Source: Arthrobacter sp. ISL-5 (GTDB lineage Bacteria; Actinomycetota; Actinomycetes; Actinomycetales; Micrococcaceae). Taken from it: 64,000 nucleotides of DNA. This document shows positions 9,033-17,575 of this stretch, one piece after another. Numbering within the stretch: position 1 is the stretch's first letter; every line of letters begins with the position of its first letter. Under the pieces are notes generated by a model. That model saw only the letters and a list, made by a program, of their open reading frames with translations. It was not told the DNA's origin and searched no databases. The stretch covers positions 62,001 through 126,000 of the forward strand of contig NZ_JAGGPM010000043.1 in the NCBI RefSeq assembly GCF_018613835.1, given 5' to 3'. A program made the position numbers and the translations under genes.

Positions 9033-11438
9033 TCAGTGCGTGAAGGCGAACCAGTTGAGGTTGGTGAAGTCGGAGGTTTGATCGCTGCTGAAGGTTATGT
9101 ACACGGTATGGGTGCCGGTGATGCCGGTGATGGCAGTGGACTTGGTGGTCCAGGTCTGCCAGCCGCCGGTGTTGGATACCGGAATGCTGCCGACCGGGGC
9201 ACTCGAGGGTGAGTCGAGCCGGACTTCGATCAGGCCGGTGACGCCGGCGCCGGCGCCAGATGCCACCCGGGCCTGGAATTGGGTGGCGGCCTGGGCGCCG
9301 AACACCACGTTGGGGTACTCGGCCCAGTCGCCGGGGGAGACCCACGCGATGTCCTGCCCGCCGCCGGTGTCGCCGGTGCCCTCGATAACGACGCCGGATG
9401 CGTTGAGGTACTTTTCGGCCTGGATCGGGCCGTACGCGTCGGTGCCGGTGTCGTGGGTGAAGGTGAACCAGTTGAGGTTGACGAAGTCGTCTGCCCCGTC
9501 GCTGGCGAAGGTCAGGTAGACATTGTGGGTGCCGGTGACGCTGGCGAGGTTGGCGATCTTCGTGGTCCAGGTCTGCCAGCCGCCGGTGTTCCCTACCGTG
9601 ATGCTGCCGATCGGTGTGCTGGTGGGTGAGTCGATGCGGACTTCGATCCGGCCGCTGACGCCGCTGGCGGCCCCGGATGAGACCCGGGCCAGGAACTGGG
9701 TGGGGGCCTGGGCGCCGAATGCCACGTTGCCGTACTCGACCCAGTCGCCGTTGCCAATATAGTTGACGTCCTCGCCGCCGCTGCTGTCGCCGGTGGCCTC
9801 GACGCCGACGCCGGAGGCAGCGGTGTACGCCTCGGCCTGGATCGGGCTGTACGCGTCGGTAATGCCGGCGGGCGCTGCCGAGGGTGTCCAGACGTACGTG
9901 CCGACCGTCTTCGCCGGGAGGGTGTCGATGAGCTGCTGCTGCCCACCACGGAGCGTGAAGTCCTGGGGCGTGGAGGTTCCGTTCACAACGATGGTTGCCA
10001 CCGTGCCGTCAGGGTTGAGGAAGGCCACCGTGGTGACGGTGTCGGTGCTGCCGTAGTCGCTCCAGATCCGCTTGGCGCCGCGCTGGACGAACTTCGAGAA
10101 CTGGGCGAACAGGTAGTACTCGGGCAGGGCCCAGTACTTGTTGCGGTCGTCGGGATTCTGGATGAGCGGCGAGGGGTCCGGCGAACCATACTGTTGGGTG
10201 TCCCGGTTCTGGTCGAGCATCGTGACCCATGAAATGTAGCCCGTTGACCAGCAGCGCATGTACCGTGCGATCCGGTCTGCGCCTGCCGTGCCCCACCACA
10301 TCCGCTCGGTCATGACCATGTCGAGGTCGGGGTAGGTGGTCTTCGCCAGGGACATTGTGCTGGGGTCACCGGAGTAGTCGTGCCAAGCGATGCCTTTGGT
10401 GTTGTGGTAGGCGTCGGTGTATCCGGAGTCCCTGGTGCCGAGCGCGTCGGTGATGTAGTTCCCGGTGTCGCCGAAGTTCCAGTCCCAGGCCCAGACCTGC
10501 GTGGTGATGCCGTGCGCGTCGAACTCCGCGCGCATGGCGTTGATGAGCTGCTTCTGCTGCTGCCCCGATACCAGCATGCTCGGGTAGTGGCCAGCAGGCC
10601 AGCCGGGCTCGTTCTGGGGCGTCACCGCGTGGATGGTGATACCCTGCGCGGCGTAGGCCTGCATGATCATCCGGTAGTAGCGGGCGAGGGTGGGGACGTG
10701 CTCGTCGAGGAGGTGGCCGTCGATGAGGCTGTTGTTGTCCTTCATCCAGGCCGGGGCGCTCCAGGCGGTGCCGCAGATGGCCAGGTTCGGGTTGATCCGG
10801 AGCGAGTCCTTGAGGGTGGAGATGATGTTGTTGTCGATGTCCTTCTGGATGGAGAACCGCGACAGGGTCGGATCGGCCGGACCGTCGTCGTAGGTGTAGA
10901 ACTCCGAATGGCTGAAGTCGGAGGAGCCGAAGCAGATGCGGACGAGGTCGAACCCGGCACCCTTGGCGGGGTCGAAGAGTGACCGCAGGACCTGGGACCG
11001 CACGCTTGGGCTCATCAGCGACAGGTTGTGGATGGTGGTGTCTTCCATCGAGCAGCCGATGCCGAGCATGCTCTGGTACGACTTCGCTGCGTCGACCGTG
11101 ATCACGGTCCCGGAGTTTCTGCCCGAGGCGGACAGGGCGATGTCGTTCCGCTGGCTGAGCTTGTAGGGAACCGAGGCCATGCCGACTGCCGGATCAGCGA
11201 ACCAGGCGCTGCTCTTGGGCGCATAGCCTGCGGCTGTGGACTCGGAGCTCCAGGTCACTTTAGCCGCACCAGAGGCGGGCGGAGGCTTTGGGGCGGCGTT
11301 CGCCACGCCGGGCTGCGTGAGCACAGATCCTGCTGCTGCTGCCGCGACGGCGGCGACGGTCATGAAGCTCCGGCGGCTGAAACGGCCGAAGCCCTGCGAG
11401 GACGAGGATTGTGCGGGCGTGGAAGGGGAATCGGACAT
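9033..11438 (-). CDS. Secreted GH30-family glycoside hydrolase with two CBM6-like modules
   Basis: An 801-aa exported enzyme. Residues 1-49 form a Tat signal (GRFSRRSF twin arginine, hydrophobic run, cleavage near VANA). A GH30-type barrel plus side beta-domain spans about 95-520; the acid/base Glu277 lies in TPQNEP and the likely nucleophile Glu378 in MTERMW. Two CBM6-like modules follow (about 530-665 and 668-801); both carry GxDWxEY, GWQTWTT and FVNLNWF/FTNLNWF-type ends and are clearly duplicates. GH30 enzymes act on beta-1,6-glucan, xylan or glucosylceramide, and the specificity is unknown here. It is the last gene of the ABC/dehydrogenase operon, so it probably releases the sugar that the operon imports. 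Confidence 0.9.
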   Translation of the reverse strand: MSDSPSTPAQSSSSQGFGRFSRRSFMTVAAVAAAAAGSVLTQPGVANAAPKPPPASGAAKVTWSSESTAAGYAPKSSAWFADPAVGMASVPYKLSQRNDIALSASGRNSGTVITVDAAKSYQSMLGIGCSMEDTTIHNLSLMSPSVRSQVLRSLFDPAKGAGFDLVRICFGSSDFSHSEFYTYDDGPADPTLSRFSIQKDIDNNIISTLKDSLRINPNLAICGTAWSAPAWMKDNNSLIDGHLLDEHVPTLARYYRMIMQAYAAQGITIHAVTPQNEPGWPAGHYPSMLVSGQQQKQLINAMRAEFDAHGITTQVWAWDWNFGDTGNYITDALGTRDSGYTDAYHNTKGIAWHDYSGDPSTMSLAKTTYPDLDMVMTERMWWGTAGADRIARYMRCWSTGYISWVTMLDQNRDTQQYGSPDPSPLIQNPDDRNKYWALPEYYLFAQFSKFVQRGAKRIWSDYGSTDTVTTVAFLNPDGTVATIVVNGTSTPQDFTLRGGQQQLIDTLPAKTVGTYVWTPSAAPAGITDAYSPIQAEAYTAASGVGVEATGDSSGGEDVNYIGNGDWVEYGNVAFGAQAPTQFLARVSSGAASGVSGRIEVRIDSPTSTPIGSITVGNTGGWQTWTTKIANLASVTGTHNVYLTFASDGADDFVNLNWFTFTHDTGTDAYGPIQAEKYLNASGVVIEGTGDTGGGQDIAWVSPGDWAEYPNVVFGAQAATQFQARVASGAGAGVTGLIEVRLDSPSSAPVGSIPVSNTGGWQTWTTKSTAITGITGTHTVYITFSSDQTSDFTNLNWFAFTH
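9040..9835 (-). repeat. Tandem CBM6-like module coding repeats
   Basis: The last two modules of the GH30 enzyme are coded by two consecutive, visibly similar DNA segments of about 400 bp. Shared protein words include IQAE, GNVAFGAQA/PNVVFGAQA, TQF.ARV.SGA and NTGGWQTWTTK. This is an internal domain duplication that doubles carbohydrate-binding sites, and it may be unstable by recombination. Confidence 0.7.
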
Positions 11439-11565
11439 GGAACGGCTCCTTTGGATTGGGTTTGGGTTTGCGGTTTGGGGCGGCTGCGGGCGGCGCTCAC
11501 TGTCGGCGGTATCCCATGGTTGAGTGGGGTTTCCCGGAGACGATCCAGTTAATAGTTCCTAGGGT

Positions 11566-12573
11566 TCACGGGCGAGCTTTGCTGCTAAAAGCGGCGTCGA
11601 AGCTGGTCTGGGAGGCGGGGTAGTCGAACTTCTTGAGTGCTGCGAGGGCTTCGGGCGCGCCGTGAAGGCGGTCCATGCCGGCGTCTTCCCATTCGATGCT
11701 GATCGGGCCGGTGTAGCCGATCGCGGTGAGGGCCCGGAAGGAGGATTCCCAGGGGACGTCGCCGCGTCCGGCGGAGACGAAGTCCCAGCCGCGGCGCGGG
11801 TCACCCCAGGGCAGATGGGAGCCCATCACGGTATTCCGGCCCGTAAACCGGAGCTTGGTGTCCTTGCAGTCCACGTGGTAGATCCGGTCCTTGAAGTCCC
11901 AGATGAAGGACACGGGGTCGATGCCCTGCCACATGAAATGGGACGGGTCCCAGTTCAGGCCGAACGCGGGGCGGTGTCCGATCGCTTCGAGGGTGCGCAC
12001 GGTGGTCCAGTAGTCGTAGGCGATTTCGCTGGGGTGGACTTCGTGGGCGAAGCGGACGCCGCATTCGTCGAAGACGTCCAGGATGGGGTTCCAGCGGTCG
12101 GCGAAGTCCTGGTAGCCGGCGTCGATGACTTTTTCCGGGACGGGCGGGAACATGGCCACGTACTGCCAAATGGAGGAGCCGGTGAAGCCGACGACGGTGT
12201 CCACGCCGAGTGCCTTGGCGAGCCGGGCGGTGTGTTTCATTTCCTCGGCGGCGCGCTGGCGGACGCCTTCGGGATCCCCGTCGCCCCAGACTTTGGCTCC
12301 GACGATCGCTTTGTGGCGGAAGTCGATGGGGTCATCGCAGACGGCCTGGCCCTTGAGGTGGTTGGAGATCGCCCAGACTTTGAGGTTGTATTTTTCCAGG
12401 ATGGCGAGTTTGGATTCGACGTAGCCGGGTTCGTCCCAGCGCCAGGCGTCCAGGTGGTCCCCGGAGACGGCGATTTCGAGGCCGTCGTAGCCCCAGCCGG
12501 AGGCCAGGCGCGCGACTTCCTCGAAGGGCAGGTCGGCCCACTGGCCGGTGAACAGCGTGTACGGGCGGGGCAT
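11566..12573 (-). CDS. Sugar phosphate isomerase/epimerase (TIM barrel)
   Basis: A 335-aa AP-endonuclease-2-like TIM barrel protein. It begins MPRPYTLFTGQWADLPFEEVA, and the first strand-helix unit is WGYDGLEIAVSGDHLDAW. Metal-binding-type residues are spread as in xylose-isomerase-like epimerases: His in FAHEVHPSEIAYDY, Asp/His in NWDPSHF, Asp/His in VDCKDTKL and Glu in ISIEWEDAGMD. The start at 12573 lies 3 nt after the upstream Gfo/Idh stop; a longer in-frame extension overlaps that gene and is rejected. Such proteins next to Gfo/Idh enzymes often act on 3-keto sugars (elimination or epimerisation). Confidence 0.88.
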   Translation of the reverse strand: MPRPYTLFTGQWADLPFEEVARLASGWGYDGLEIAVSGDHLDAWRWDEPGYVESKLAILEKYNLKVWAISNHLKGQAVCDDPIDFRHKAIVGAKVWGDGDPEGVRQRAAEEMKHTARLAKALGVDTVVGFTGSSIWQYVAMFPPVPEKVIDAGYQDFADRWNPILDVFDECGVRFAHEVHPSEIAYDYWTTVRTLEAIGHRPAFGLNWDPSHFMWQGIDPVSFIWDFKDRIYHVDCKDTKLRFTGRNTVMGSHLPWGDPRRGWDFVSAGRGDVPWESSFRALTAIGYTGPISIEWEDAGMDRLHGAPEALAALKKFDYPASQTSFDAAFSSKARP

Positions 12574-12575
12574 GG

Positions 12576-13748
12576 TCAGGGTCCTTCGGTGGCTGGCGCC
12601 GGCTGGTCGACGACGGCCAGCGTGCTCTTGTTGTTGGCTGATTCTTCGATGGCCGCCAGCACGCGCTGGATCTGAAGCCCGTCGTCGAATGACGGCGACG
12701 GCGGGGTCCCGGCGTCGATGGCGGCCAGGAAGTCGCGGATCTGGTGGGTGAAGGTGTGTTCCCAGCCGATCACGTGGCCCTGTGGCCACCACGCGCCAAT
12801 GTAGGGGTGAACGGGCTCGTTGACCAGGATCCTCCGGAAGCCCTGTTCCCGCACCGGGGCGGTGGCGTCCAGGAAACCGAGCTCGTTCAGGTTCTCCAGA
12901 TCAAAGAGCAGCGCGCCTTTGGAACCGTATATTTCGAGTTTGAGGCTGTTCTTCCGCCCCGTGGCTACACGTGAGGCCTCGACGGACGCGCTGATCTCGC
13001 CGGACATTCCCAAGGTCGCCCAAACCGCGTCGTCGACCGTGACCTCTTCGGGACCATCCGGTCCCTGACGTTCCGCCACGAATGTCCGAAGAGTGCCGGT
13101 CACCTCCATGACACGCTGTCCTGTGAGGTGCTGGATCTGGTCGATCGCGTGGGAGGCGATGTCGCCCAGGGCCCCGGATCCGGCGGTTTCTTTGCGTAAG
13201 CGCCACGTCATCGGGGAATCGGCGTTGGAGAGCCAGTCCTGCAGGTAGGAGGCCCTGACGTGCCGGACGGTCCCGAGTTTGCCCTCGGTGATCAGTTCCT
13301 GGGCCAGCGCCAGGGCCGGGACGCGGCGGTAGTTGAAGCCGATCATGGACTGGATGCCCCTGGCCCTGGCCTTTGCTGCTGCGGCGGTCATGAGTTCGGC
13401 TTCGGCGAGGGTGTTGGCGAGAGGCTTTTCCACGAGGACGTGCTTGCCCGCCTCCAGGGCCGCGGTGGCGATTTCGGCGTGCATCCAGCCCGGAGCGCAG
13501 ATGTCCACGATATGGATGTCATCGCGTTGCAGGACAGTGCGCCAGTCCGTGGCGGACTCGCTCCACCCGTACTTGGCCGCAGCCTCGGCAACCTGCACCG
13601 GATCCCGGCCCACGAGCACTTTCTGCTCGAAGGCCGGAACATCGAAGTAGCTGGCCACGTTCCGCCAGGCATTGGAATGGGCCTTGCCCATGAACGCGTA
13701 GCCGATGGCCGCCACGCCGAGAGTTTTGTTGGAGGTGGAGCTAGTCAT
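12576..13748 (-). CDS. Gfo/Idh/MocA family oxidoreductase
   Basis: A 390-aa NAD(P)-dependent sugar dehydrogenase. The Rossmann loop reads AIGYAFMGKAHS (residues 14-25) and the conserved catalytic lysine motif is VEKPL (about 105). The alpha/beta sandwich domain carries FNYRRVPA, YLQDW, SGALGDIASHAIDQ (catalytic Asp/His type) and ends with PSFDDGLQIQRVL. These features resemble the clade containing levoglucosan and 1,5-anhydroglucitol-type dehydrogenases, which oxidise C3 of cyclic sugars; that assignment is inference. The next Gfo/Idh gene lies 9 nt upstream and the epimerase follows 3 nt downstream. Confidence 0.9.
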   Translation of the reverse strand: MTSSTSNKTLGVAAIGYAFMGKAHSNAWRNVASYFDVPAFEQKVLVGRDPVQVAEAAAKYGWSESATDWRTVLQRDDIHIVDICAPGWMHAEIATAALEAGKHVLVEKPLANTLAEAELMTAAAAKARARGIQSMIGFNYRRVPALALAQELITEGKLGTVRHVRASYLQDWLSNADSPMTWRLRKETAGSGALGDIASHAIDQIQHLTGQRVMEVTGTLRTFVAERQGPDGPEEVTVDDAVWATLGMSGEISASVEASRVATGRKNSLKLEIYGSKGALLFDLENLNELGFLDATAPVREQGFRRILVNEPVHPYIGAWWPQGHVIGWEHTFTHQIRDFLAAIDAGTPPSPSFDDGLQIQRVLAAIEESANNKSTLAVVDQPAPATEGP

Positions 13749-13757
13749 GAGTGATTC

Positions 13758-14912
13758 CTAGAGTGTGGCTGTCGTGGGATTCCAGTCCTCGGGGAGGGCT
13801 GCGGAGACGGGGGCGGCGCTTTCGACATCGACGAAGGTGCCGGATTCCACGGACTCGGTGATCGAAACCAGGGTGTCCAGCACGTGGTAGGCGAGGTTGC
13901 CCGTGGCACGGTGCGGAACCCCGGCCCGGATGGAGCGGGCCAAGTCCAGCACACCCATGCCGCGGCCGTTGGACGGTCCCGTGGCCGGGATAACTGTCCA
14001 GTCTTCATCGCCGGTACGCCAGAGCCTGATGTCGCCGTCGAAGTTGTTCGGGTCCGGCAGGGAAATGGTGGCCTCCGTGCCGGTGATCTCCACGAAGCCA
14101 GCTCGATCGCGCGGTGATTCGAAGCTGAACACGCTGTGCGAGGAGGCGCCGCCGTCGAACTCCGCCATGGCGGAGACGTGGGTGGGGACCTCGACGGCGA
14201 ATTCTTCGCCGGCCCTGGGCCCGGATCCGATCACGCGGGTTTTCTTGGAAGCAGAGCCGACGGCGGCCACCCGGCGGACCGAGCCGAAGGTCTGGACCAG
14301 GGCGGTGAGGTAGTAGGGGCCCATGTCGAACAGCGGCCCGGCGCCGTGCTGGAAGAGGAAGGCCGGGTTCGGATGCCAGGATTCCGGGCCGGGGGTCTGG
14401 AACATGGTGATGGCGGTCAGCGGGGTGCCGATGTCGCCGCGTTCGATGAGCCTGCGGGCGGTCTGCAGCCCGGCGCCGAGGAAGGTGTCAGGGGCGCAGC
14501 CCAGTCGGATTCCGGCGGCGTCGGCTGTTTTCAGCAGGCCCAGTCCGGATTCGCGGTCCAGGGAGAAGGGCTTCTCGGTCCAGACGTGCTTGCCGGCATT
14601 CACTGCAGCGGTGGCGACCTCCACATGCGCGGCGGGGATGGTCAGGTTGACGATGATTTCGACGTCGGGGTGGTTCAGGGCGGCGTTCACGCCGCCCCAT
14701 TCGGGAATGCCGTATTCCTTGGCCCTGGCTTCCGCGGCGTCCTCGTAGAGGTCCGCGATCACGTGCACCTTCAGGTCCGGGAAGACAGTCAGATTGTCCA
14801 GGTACTGCTTGCTGATGTTTCCGGCGCCTATGACGCCGACGCCGACCGGCCCCCGGCGGGAAGACGCGGAGAATCCGGGAGACAGCTCGGCGCGATACGT
14901 TGCGCCGCTCAT
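13758..14912 (-). CDS. Gfo/Idh/MocA family oxidoreductase
   Basis: A 384-aa dehydrogenase or reductase. The loop VIGAGNISKQYLDN (residues 27-40) binds dinucleotide, TEKPF (about 120) carries the active-site lysine, and the sandwich domain includes FDMGPYYLTALV. It differs clearly from the adjacent Gfo/Idh protein, so the two probably take different steps, for example a sugar oxidation and a later keto-sugar reduction. Its ATG overlaps the stop of the upstream TIM-barrel gene (ATGA, 14909-14912), indicating coupled translation. Confidence 0.9.
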   Translation of the reverse strand: MSGATYRAELSPGFSASSRRGPVGVGVIGAGNISKQYLDNLTVFPDLKVHVIADLYEDAAEARAKEYGIPEWGGVNAALNHPDVEIIVNLTIPAAHVEVATAAVNAGKHVWTEKPFSLDRESGLGLLKTADAAGIRLGCAPDTFLGAGLQTARRLIERGDIGTPLTAITMFQTPGPESWHPNPAFLFQHGAGPLFDMGPYYLTALVQTFGSVRRVAAVGSASKKTRVIGSGPRAGEEFAVEVPTHVSAMAEFDGGASSHSVFSFESPRDRAGFVEITGTEATISLPDPNNFDGDIRLWRTGDEDWTVIPATGPSNGRGMGVLDLARSIRAGVPHRATGNLAYHVLDTLVSITESVESGTFVDVESAAPVSAALPEDWNPTTATL

Positions 14913-15661
14913 GCCTTGGCTCCGGCAGGCTCGAGGGAGTTGAGGAAGGCGAGGGACTGGGCGACGCCGTCGAACACGTCACCTGCGTAGTCGTCGAATT
15001 CCACGACCCCGACCTCGAGGTGCTTCGCGGCCGCTATGACTTCGGCCACTGGGATCTTTCCCTGGCCTGCCGGGAGCTGGGCCTTGGTGTCGGTGTCCAC
15101 GGGCCCGTCCTTGATGTGGATGGCAATGACGCGGTTACCGAGCTTGGTGAGGATGTCCACGGGGTCCTGGCTGCCCACGGCCACCCAGTAGGTGTCCACT
15201 TCCAGGACCAGTTCAGGGTCCAGCAGGTCCGCGAAATATTCCAGTGCGGTGCGGCCCTCGATGATGGACTCCAGTTCCCACTGGTGGTTGTGGTAGCCCA
15301 CGCGGATCCCGTACTCCGAGCCTTTCCTGGCGGCGGCGTTGAGCTGCCTGGCGATGTTGCCGATGGACTCGGCGTCCTGCCAGTGTTCGGCCGGGACATA
15401 GGGGTCGATCACGGTGCCGATGCCCAGTTGTTTGGCGGCGGCGAAGATCTCGTCCTTGTCCTCGGTCATCAGCAGCGGGGCGTGGCCGGTGGCGGCTGTG
15501 ATCCCGTTCTCGGCGAAGGCCTGGGCGAATTCCTCGACGCGGGCGGCGAAGTTGTACGGTTCCACCTGGGTGAAGCCGATCTCTGCCAGCCGCTTGATGG
15601 TACCGGGCAGGTCTTGCTCGACGGCGTCGCGGACGGTGTAGAGCTGGACTGCATAGGGCAT
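14909..15661 (-). CDS. Sugar phosphate isomerase/epimerase (TIM barrel)
   Basis: A 250-aa xylose-isomerase-like TIM barrel protein. It opens MPYAVQLYTVRDAVEQD, then VEPYNFAARVEEF, GYHNHQWELE (His pair), LVLEVDTYWVAVG (Asp) and AIHIKDGPVD (His/Lys/Asp); the Glu/Asp/His ligands suit a divalent metal. It starts 48 nt after the second permease gene and precedes two dehydrogenases. The presence of two different epimerase-like barrels in one operon is a feature of clusters that process 3-keto sugars by elimination and hydration. Confidence 0.88.
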   Translation of the reverse strand: MPYAVQLYTVRDAVEQDLPGTIKRLAEIGFTQVEPYNFAARVEEFAQAFAENGITAATGHAPLLMTEDKDEIFAAAKQLGIGTVIDPYVPAEHWQDAESIGNIARQLNAAARKGSEYGIRVGYHNHQWELESIIEGRTALEYFADLLDPELVLEVDTYWVAVGSQDPVDILTKLGNRVIAIHIKDGPVDTDTKAQLPAGQGKIPVAEVIAAAKHLEVGVVEFDDYAGDVFDGVAQSLAFLNSLEPAGAKA

Positions 15662-15709
15662 GTCTTTACCTCGTTGGGTGGTCGGTGTGAAAGGGCAGCG
15701 GGACGCCGG

Positions 15710-16618
15710 CTACTTGATGCCGGTGGCCGCGACGCTTTGGATGAAGTAGCGCTGCAGCATGATGAACAGCAGGATGATGGGTGTGATGACCAGGACCGAA
15801 CCGGCCAGCAGCAGTCCGTAGTTGGTGGCGTTCTGTCCCTGGGAAAACAGGGACAGTGCTACCGGCAGGGTGTACTTTTCCTGGCTTTGGGCCGCGACCA
15901 GGGGCCAGAGGAAGTTGTTCCATGACGTCAGGAAGGTGAGGATCCCGAGGGTTGCCAGTGGCGGTCCGCACAGGGGCATGACGACGCGGGTGAAGATGCG
16001 GAGTTCGCTGGCCCCGTCGATCCGCGCGGCTTCGATGATTGAATCGGGAATGCCCATCATGAACTGGCGCATGAGGAAGACACCAAGGGGCCCGGCAAGG
16101 AATGGCAGGAACAGGGCCGGGTAGGTGTTGACCAGGCCAAGCTTGCTGACCATGACGAAGAGCGGCACGAAAGTGACAACGCCGGGAACCATCAAGGTCA
16201 CCATGACGATCAGGAACAGGAACTGCTTGCCGGGGAAGTCCATCTTGGCGAGGGCGTAGCCGACCATTGAACAGAACACCAGGTTTCCCAGCACCGTGAC
16301 CACGGCCACGAGGAGGCTGTTGATGAAAAAAGTGTCGATGTGCAGGGTGGTGAACCATTGGTTGTAGTTCTCCAGGGTGGGTGCTTCAGGCCACCAGGTG
16401 ATGGGCCGGCGCAGGAGTTCGCCCTGGGTTTTGAACGAGCCCAGCAGCATCCACACGAACGGCAAGAGGGTGGCGACGACCCCGAGTATGAGCAGCACAT
16501 ACGTCAGGTTTTGAGGGCGGACCCGACGGCGGCGCTTGCCCGGGCGGGTCCGTCCGGGATGGCTGCCCATTGCTGTTCTCGATGATTCGGTTTTCAGGGT
16601 TTCGGTGGGAGTTGTCAT
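15710..16618 (-). CDS. Carbohydrate ABC transporter permease (MalG-type)
   Basis: A 302-aa inner-membrane permease. After a basic N-terminus (GKRRRRVRPQNL) it has six predicted helices and the ABC-2-subunit EAA loop EAARIDGASELRIFTRVVMPL near residues 200-220, which contacts the ATPase. No ATPase gene is in the operon, so a shared MsiK-type ATPase elsewhere is expected, as usual in actinobacteria. The chosen start (ATG 16618) removes a long shadow extension that overlaps the first permease gene. It ends at GIK, typical for this family. Confidence 0.92.
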   Translation of the reverse strand: MTTPTETLKTESSRTAMGSHPGRTRPGKRRRRVRPQNLTYVLLILGVVATLLPFVWMLLGSFKTQGELLRRPITWWPEAPTLENYNQWFTTLHIDTFFINSLLVAVVTVLGNLVFCSMVGYALAKMDFPGKQFLFLIVMVTLMVPGVVTFVPLFVMVSKLGLVNTYPALFLPFLAGPLGVFLMRQFMMGIPDSIIEAARIDGASELRIFTRVVMPLCGPPLATLGILTFLTSWNNFLWPLVAAQSQEKYTLPVALSLFSQGQNATNYGLLLAGSVLVITPIILLFIMLQRYFIQSVAATGIK

Positions 16619-16626
16619 GGCGATCC

Positions 16627-17574
16627 TTAGTCCTTCGACCGGAGGGCACGGAACTGGACGAGGCTCAGCAGCGCGATGGCTACAAACAGGACGTAGCTGG
16701 CAGCGGAGGCCAGGCCGTACTGTCCGAACCCGAACTGGTTGAACGTGAAGTAGCTGATGGACAGCGTGGAATCGAGCGGTCCGCCCTTGGTCATCACGAA
16801 CGGCTCCTCGAAGAACTGCAGGTAGCCAACCGAAAGCAGGACGGCTCCCAAAAGCAGCGTTGGACGGAGGGTAGGGAGGGTGATCCGGGTAAAGCGCTGC
16901 CAGGCATTGGCACCGTCCACCTCGGCTGCTTCCAGCATCTCGGCCGAAACGTTCTGCAGGCCGGCCAGGAAGATGATCATCAACGTGCCCATGTTGCGCC
17001 AGACGGCCATGAGGATCATCGCCGGCATGGCCCACGTGGTGCTGTTGAGCCAGTCCGGTCCCTGGATGCCGACGGCACCCAGGACGGTGTTCATCAGACC
17101 GTCAGGCTGCAGGATGAAGCGCCAGACGACGGCGATGGCCACGATGCTGGTGACGACCGGCGTGTAGAAGCCCACCCGGAAGACCGTGCGGAAGCGCTTG
17201 ATTCCGCTGTTCAGGGCTACTGCCAGGCCCAGGGCTACCGCCATGGTCAGGGGGATGCCGACAATGACGAAGTAGCCGGTGTTCAGCATCGAATGCAGGA
17301 ACTGCGGGTTGGCGAACAAGCGGCCGTATTGCTCCAGCCCGACGAATCCGACCGAAAATGGATTCTGGACGTCCCGGCTGGTGAAGTCCGTGAATGACAT
17401 CGCGAACGACGAAATCAGCGGGACCAGCATGAACACGCCGAAGAGCGCCACGAACGGGAGGGCGAAGCCCCAGGCAATGAACGCCTGCCGGCGCCGGCGG
17501 TAGGAGGATCCAGTCCTCTGTCCGCCGGCCCGGCTGGTTGTTCCAAAACGTGGACGGCTGGATGTCGCCGTCAC
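16627..17574 (-). CDS. Carbohydrate ABC transporter permease (MalF-type)
   Basis: A 315-aa permease of the CUT1 family with six predicted helices (first around residues 30-50, IAWGFALPFVALFGVFML). The cytoplasmic EAA loop EAAEVDGANAWQRFTRITLPT lies near 218-238. It forms the heterodimeric channel with the MalG-type partner whose gene begins 8 nt downstream. The upstream binding-protein gene ends only 1 nt before its start, so the three import genes are tightly coupled. Confidence 0.92.
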   Translation of the reverse strand: MTATSSRPRFGTTSRAGGQRTGSSYRRRRQAFIAWGFALPFVALFGVFMLVPLISSFAMSFTDFTSRDVQNPFSVGFVGLEQYGRLFANPQFLHSMLNTGYFVIVGIPLTMAVALGLAVALNSGIKRFRTVFRVGFYTPVVTSIVAIAVVWRFILQPDGLMNTVLGAVGIQGPDWLNSTTWAMPAMILMAVWRNMGTLMIIFLAGLQNVSAEMLEAAEVDGANAWQRFTRITLPTLRPTLLLGAVLLSVGYLQFFEEPFVMTKGGPLDSTLSISYFTFNQFGFGQYGLASAASYVLFVAIALLSLVQFRALRSKD

Positions 17575-17575
17575 G

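Noticed and set aside
11662..12675. A 337-codon plus-strand frame across the TIM-barrel gene
   Set aside because: It lies antisense to a clear sugar epimerase gene and is rich in Val/Gly/Asp without a family signature.
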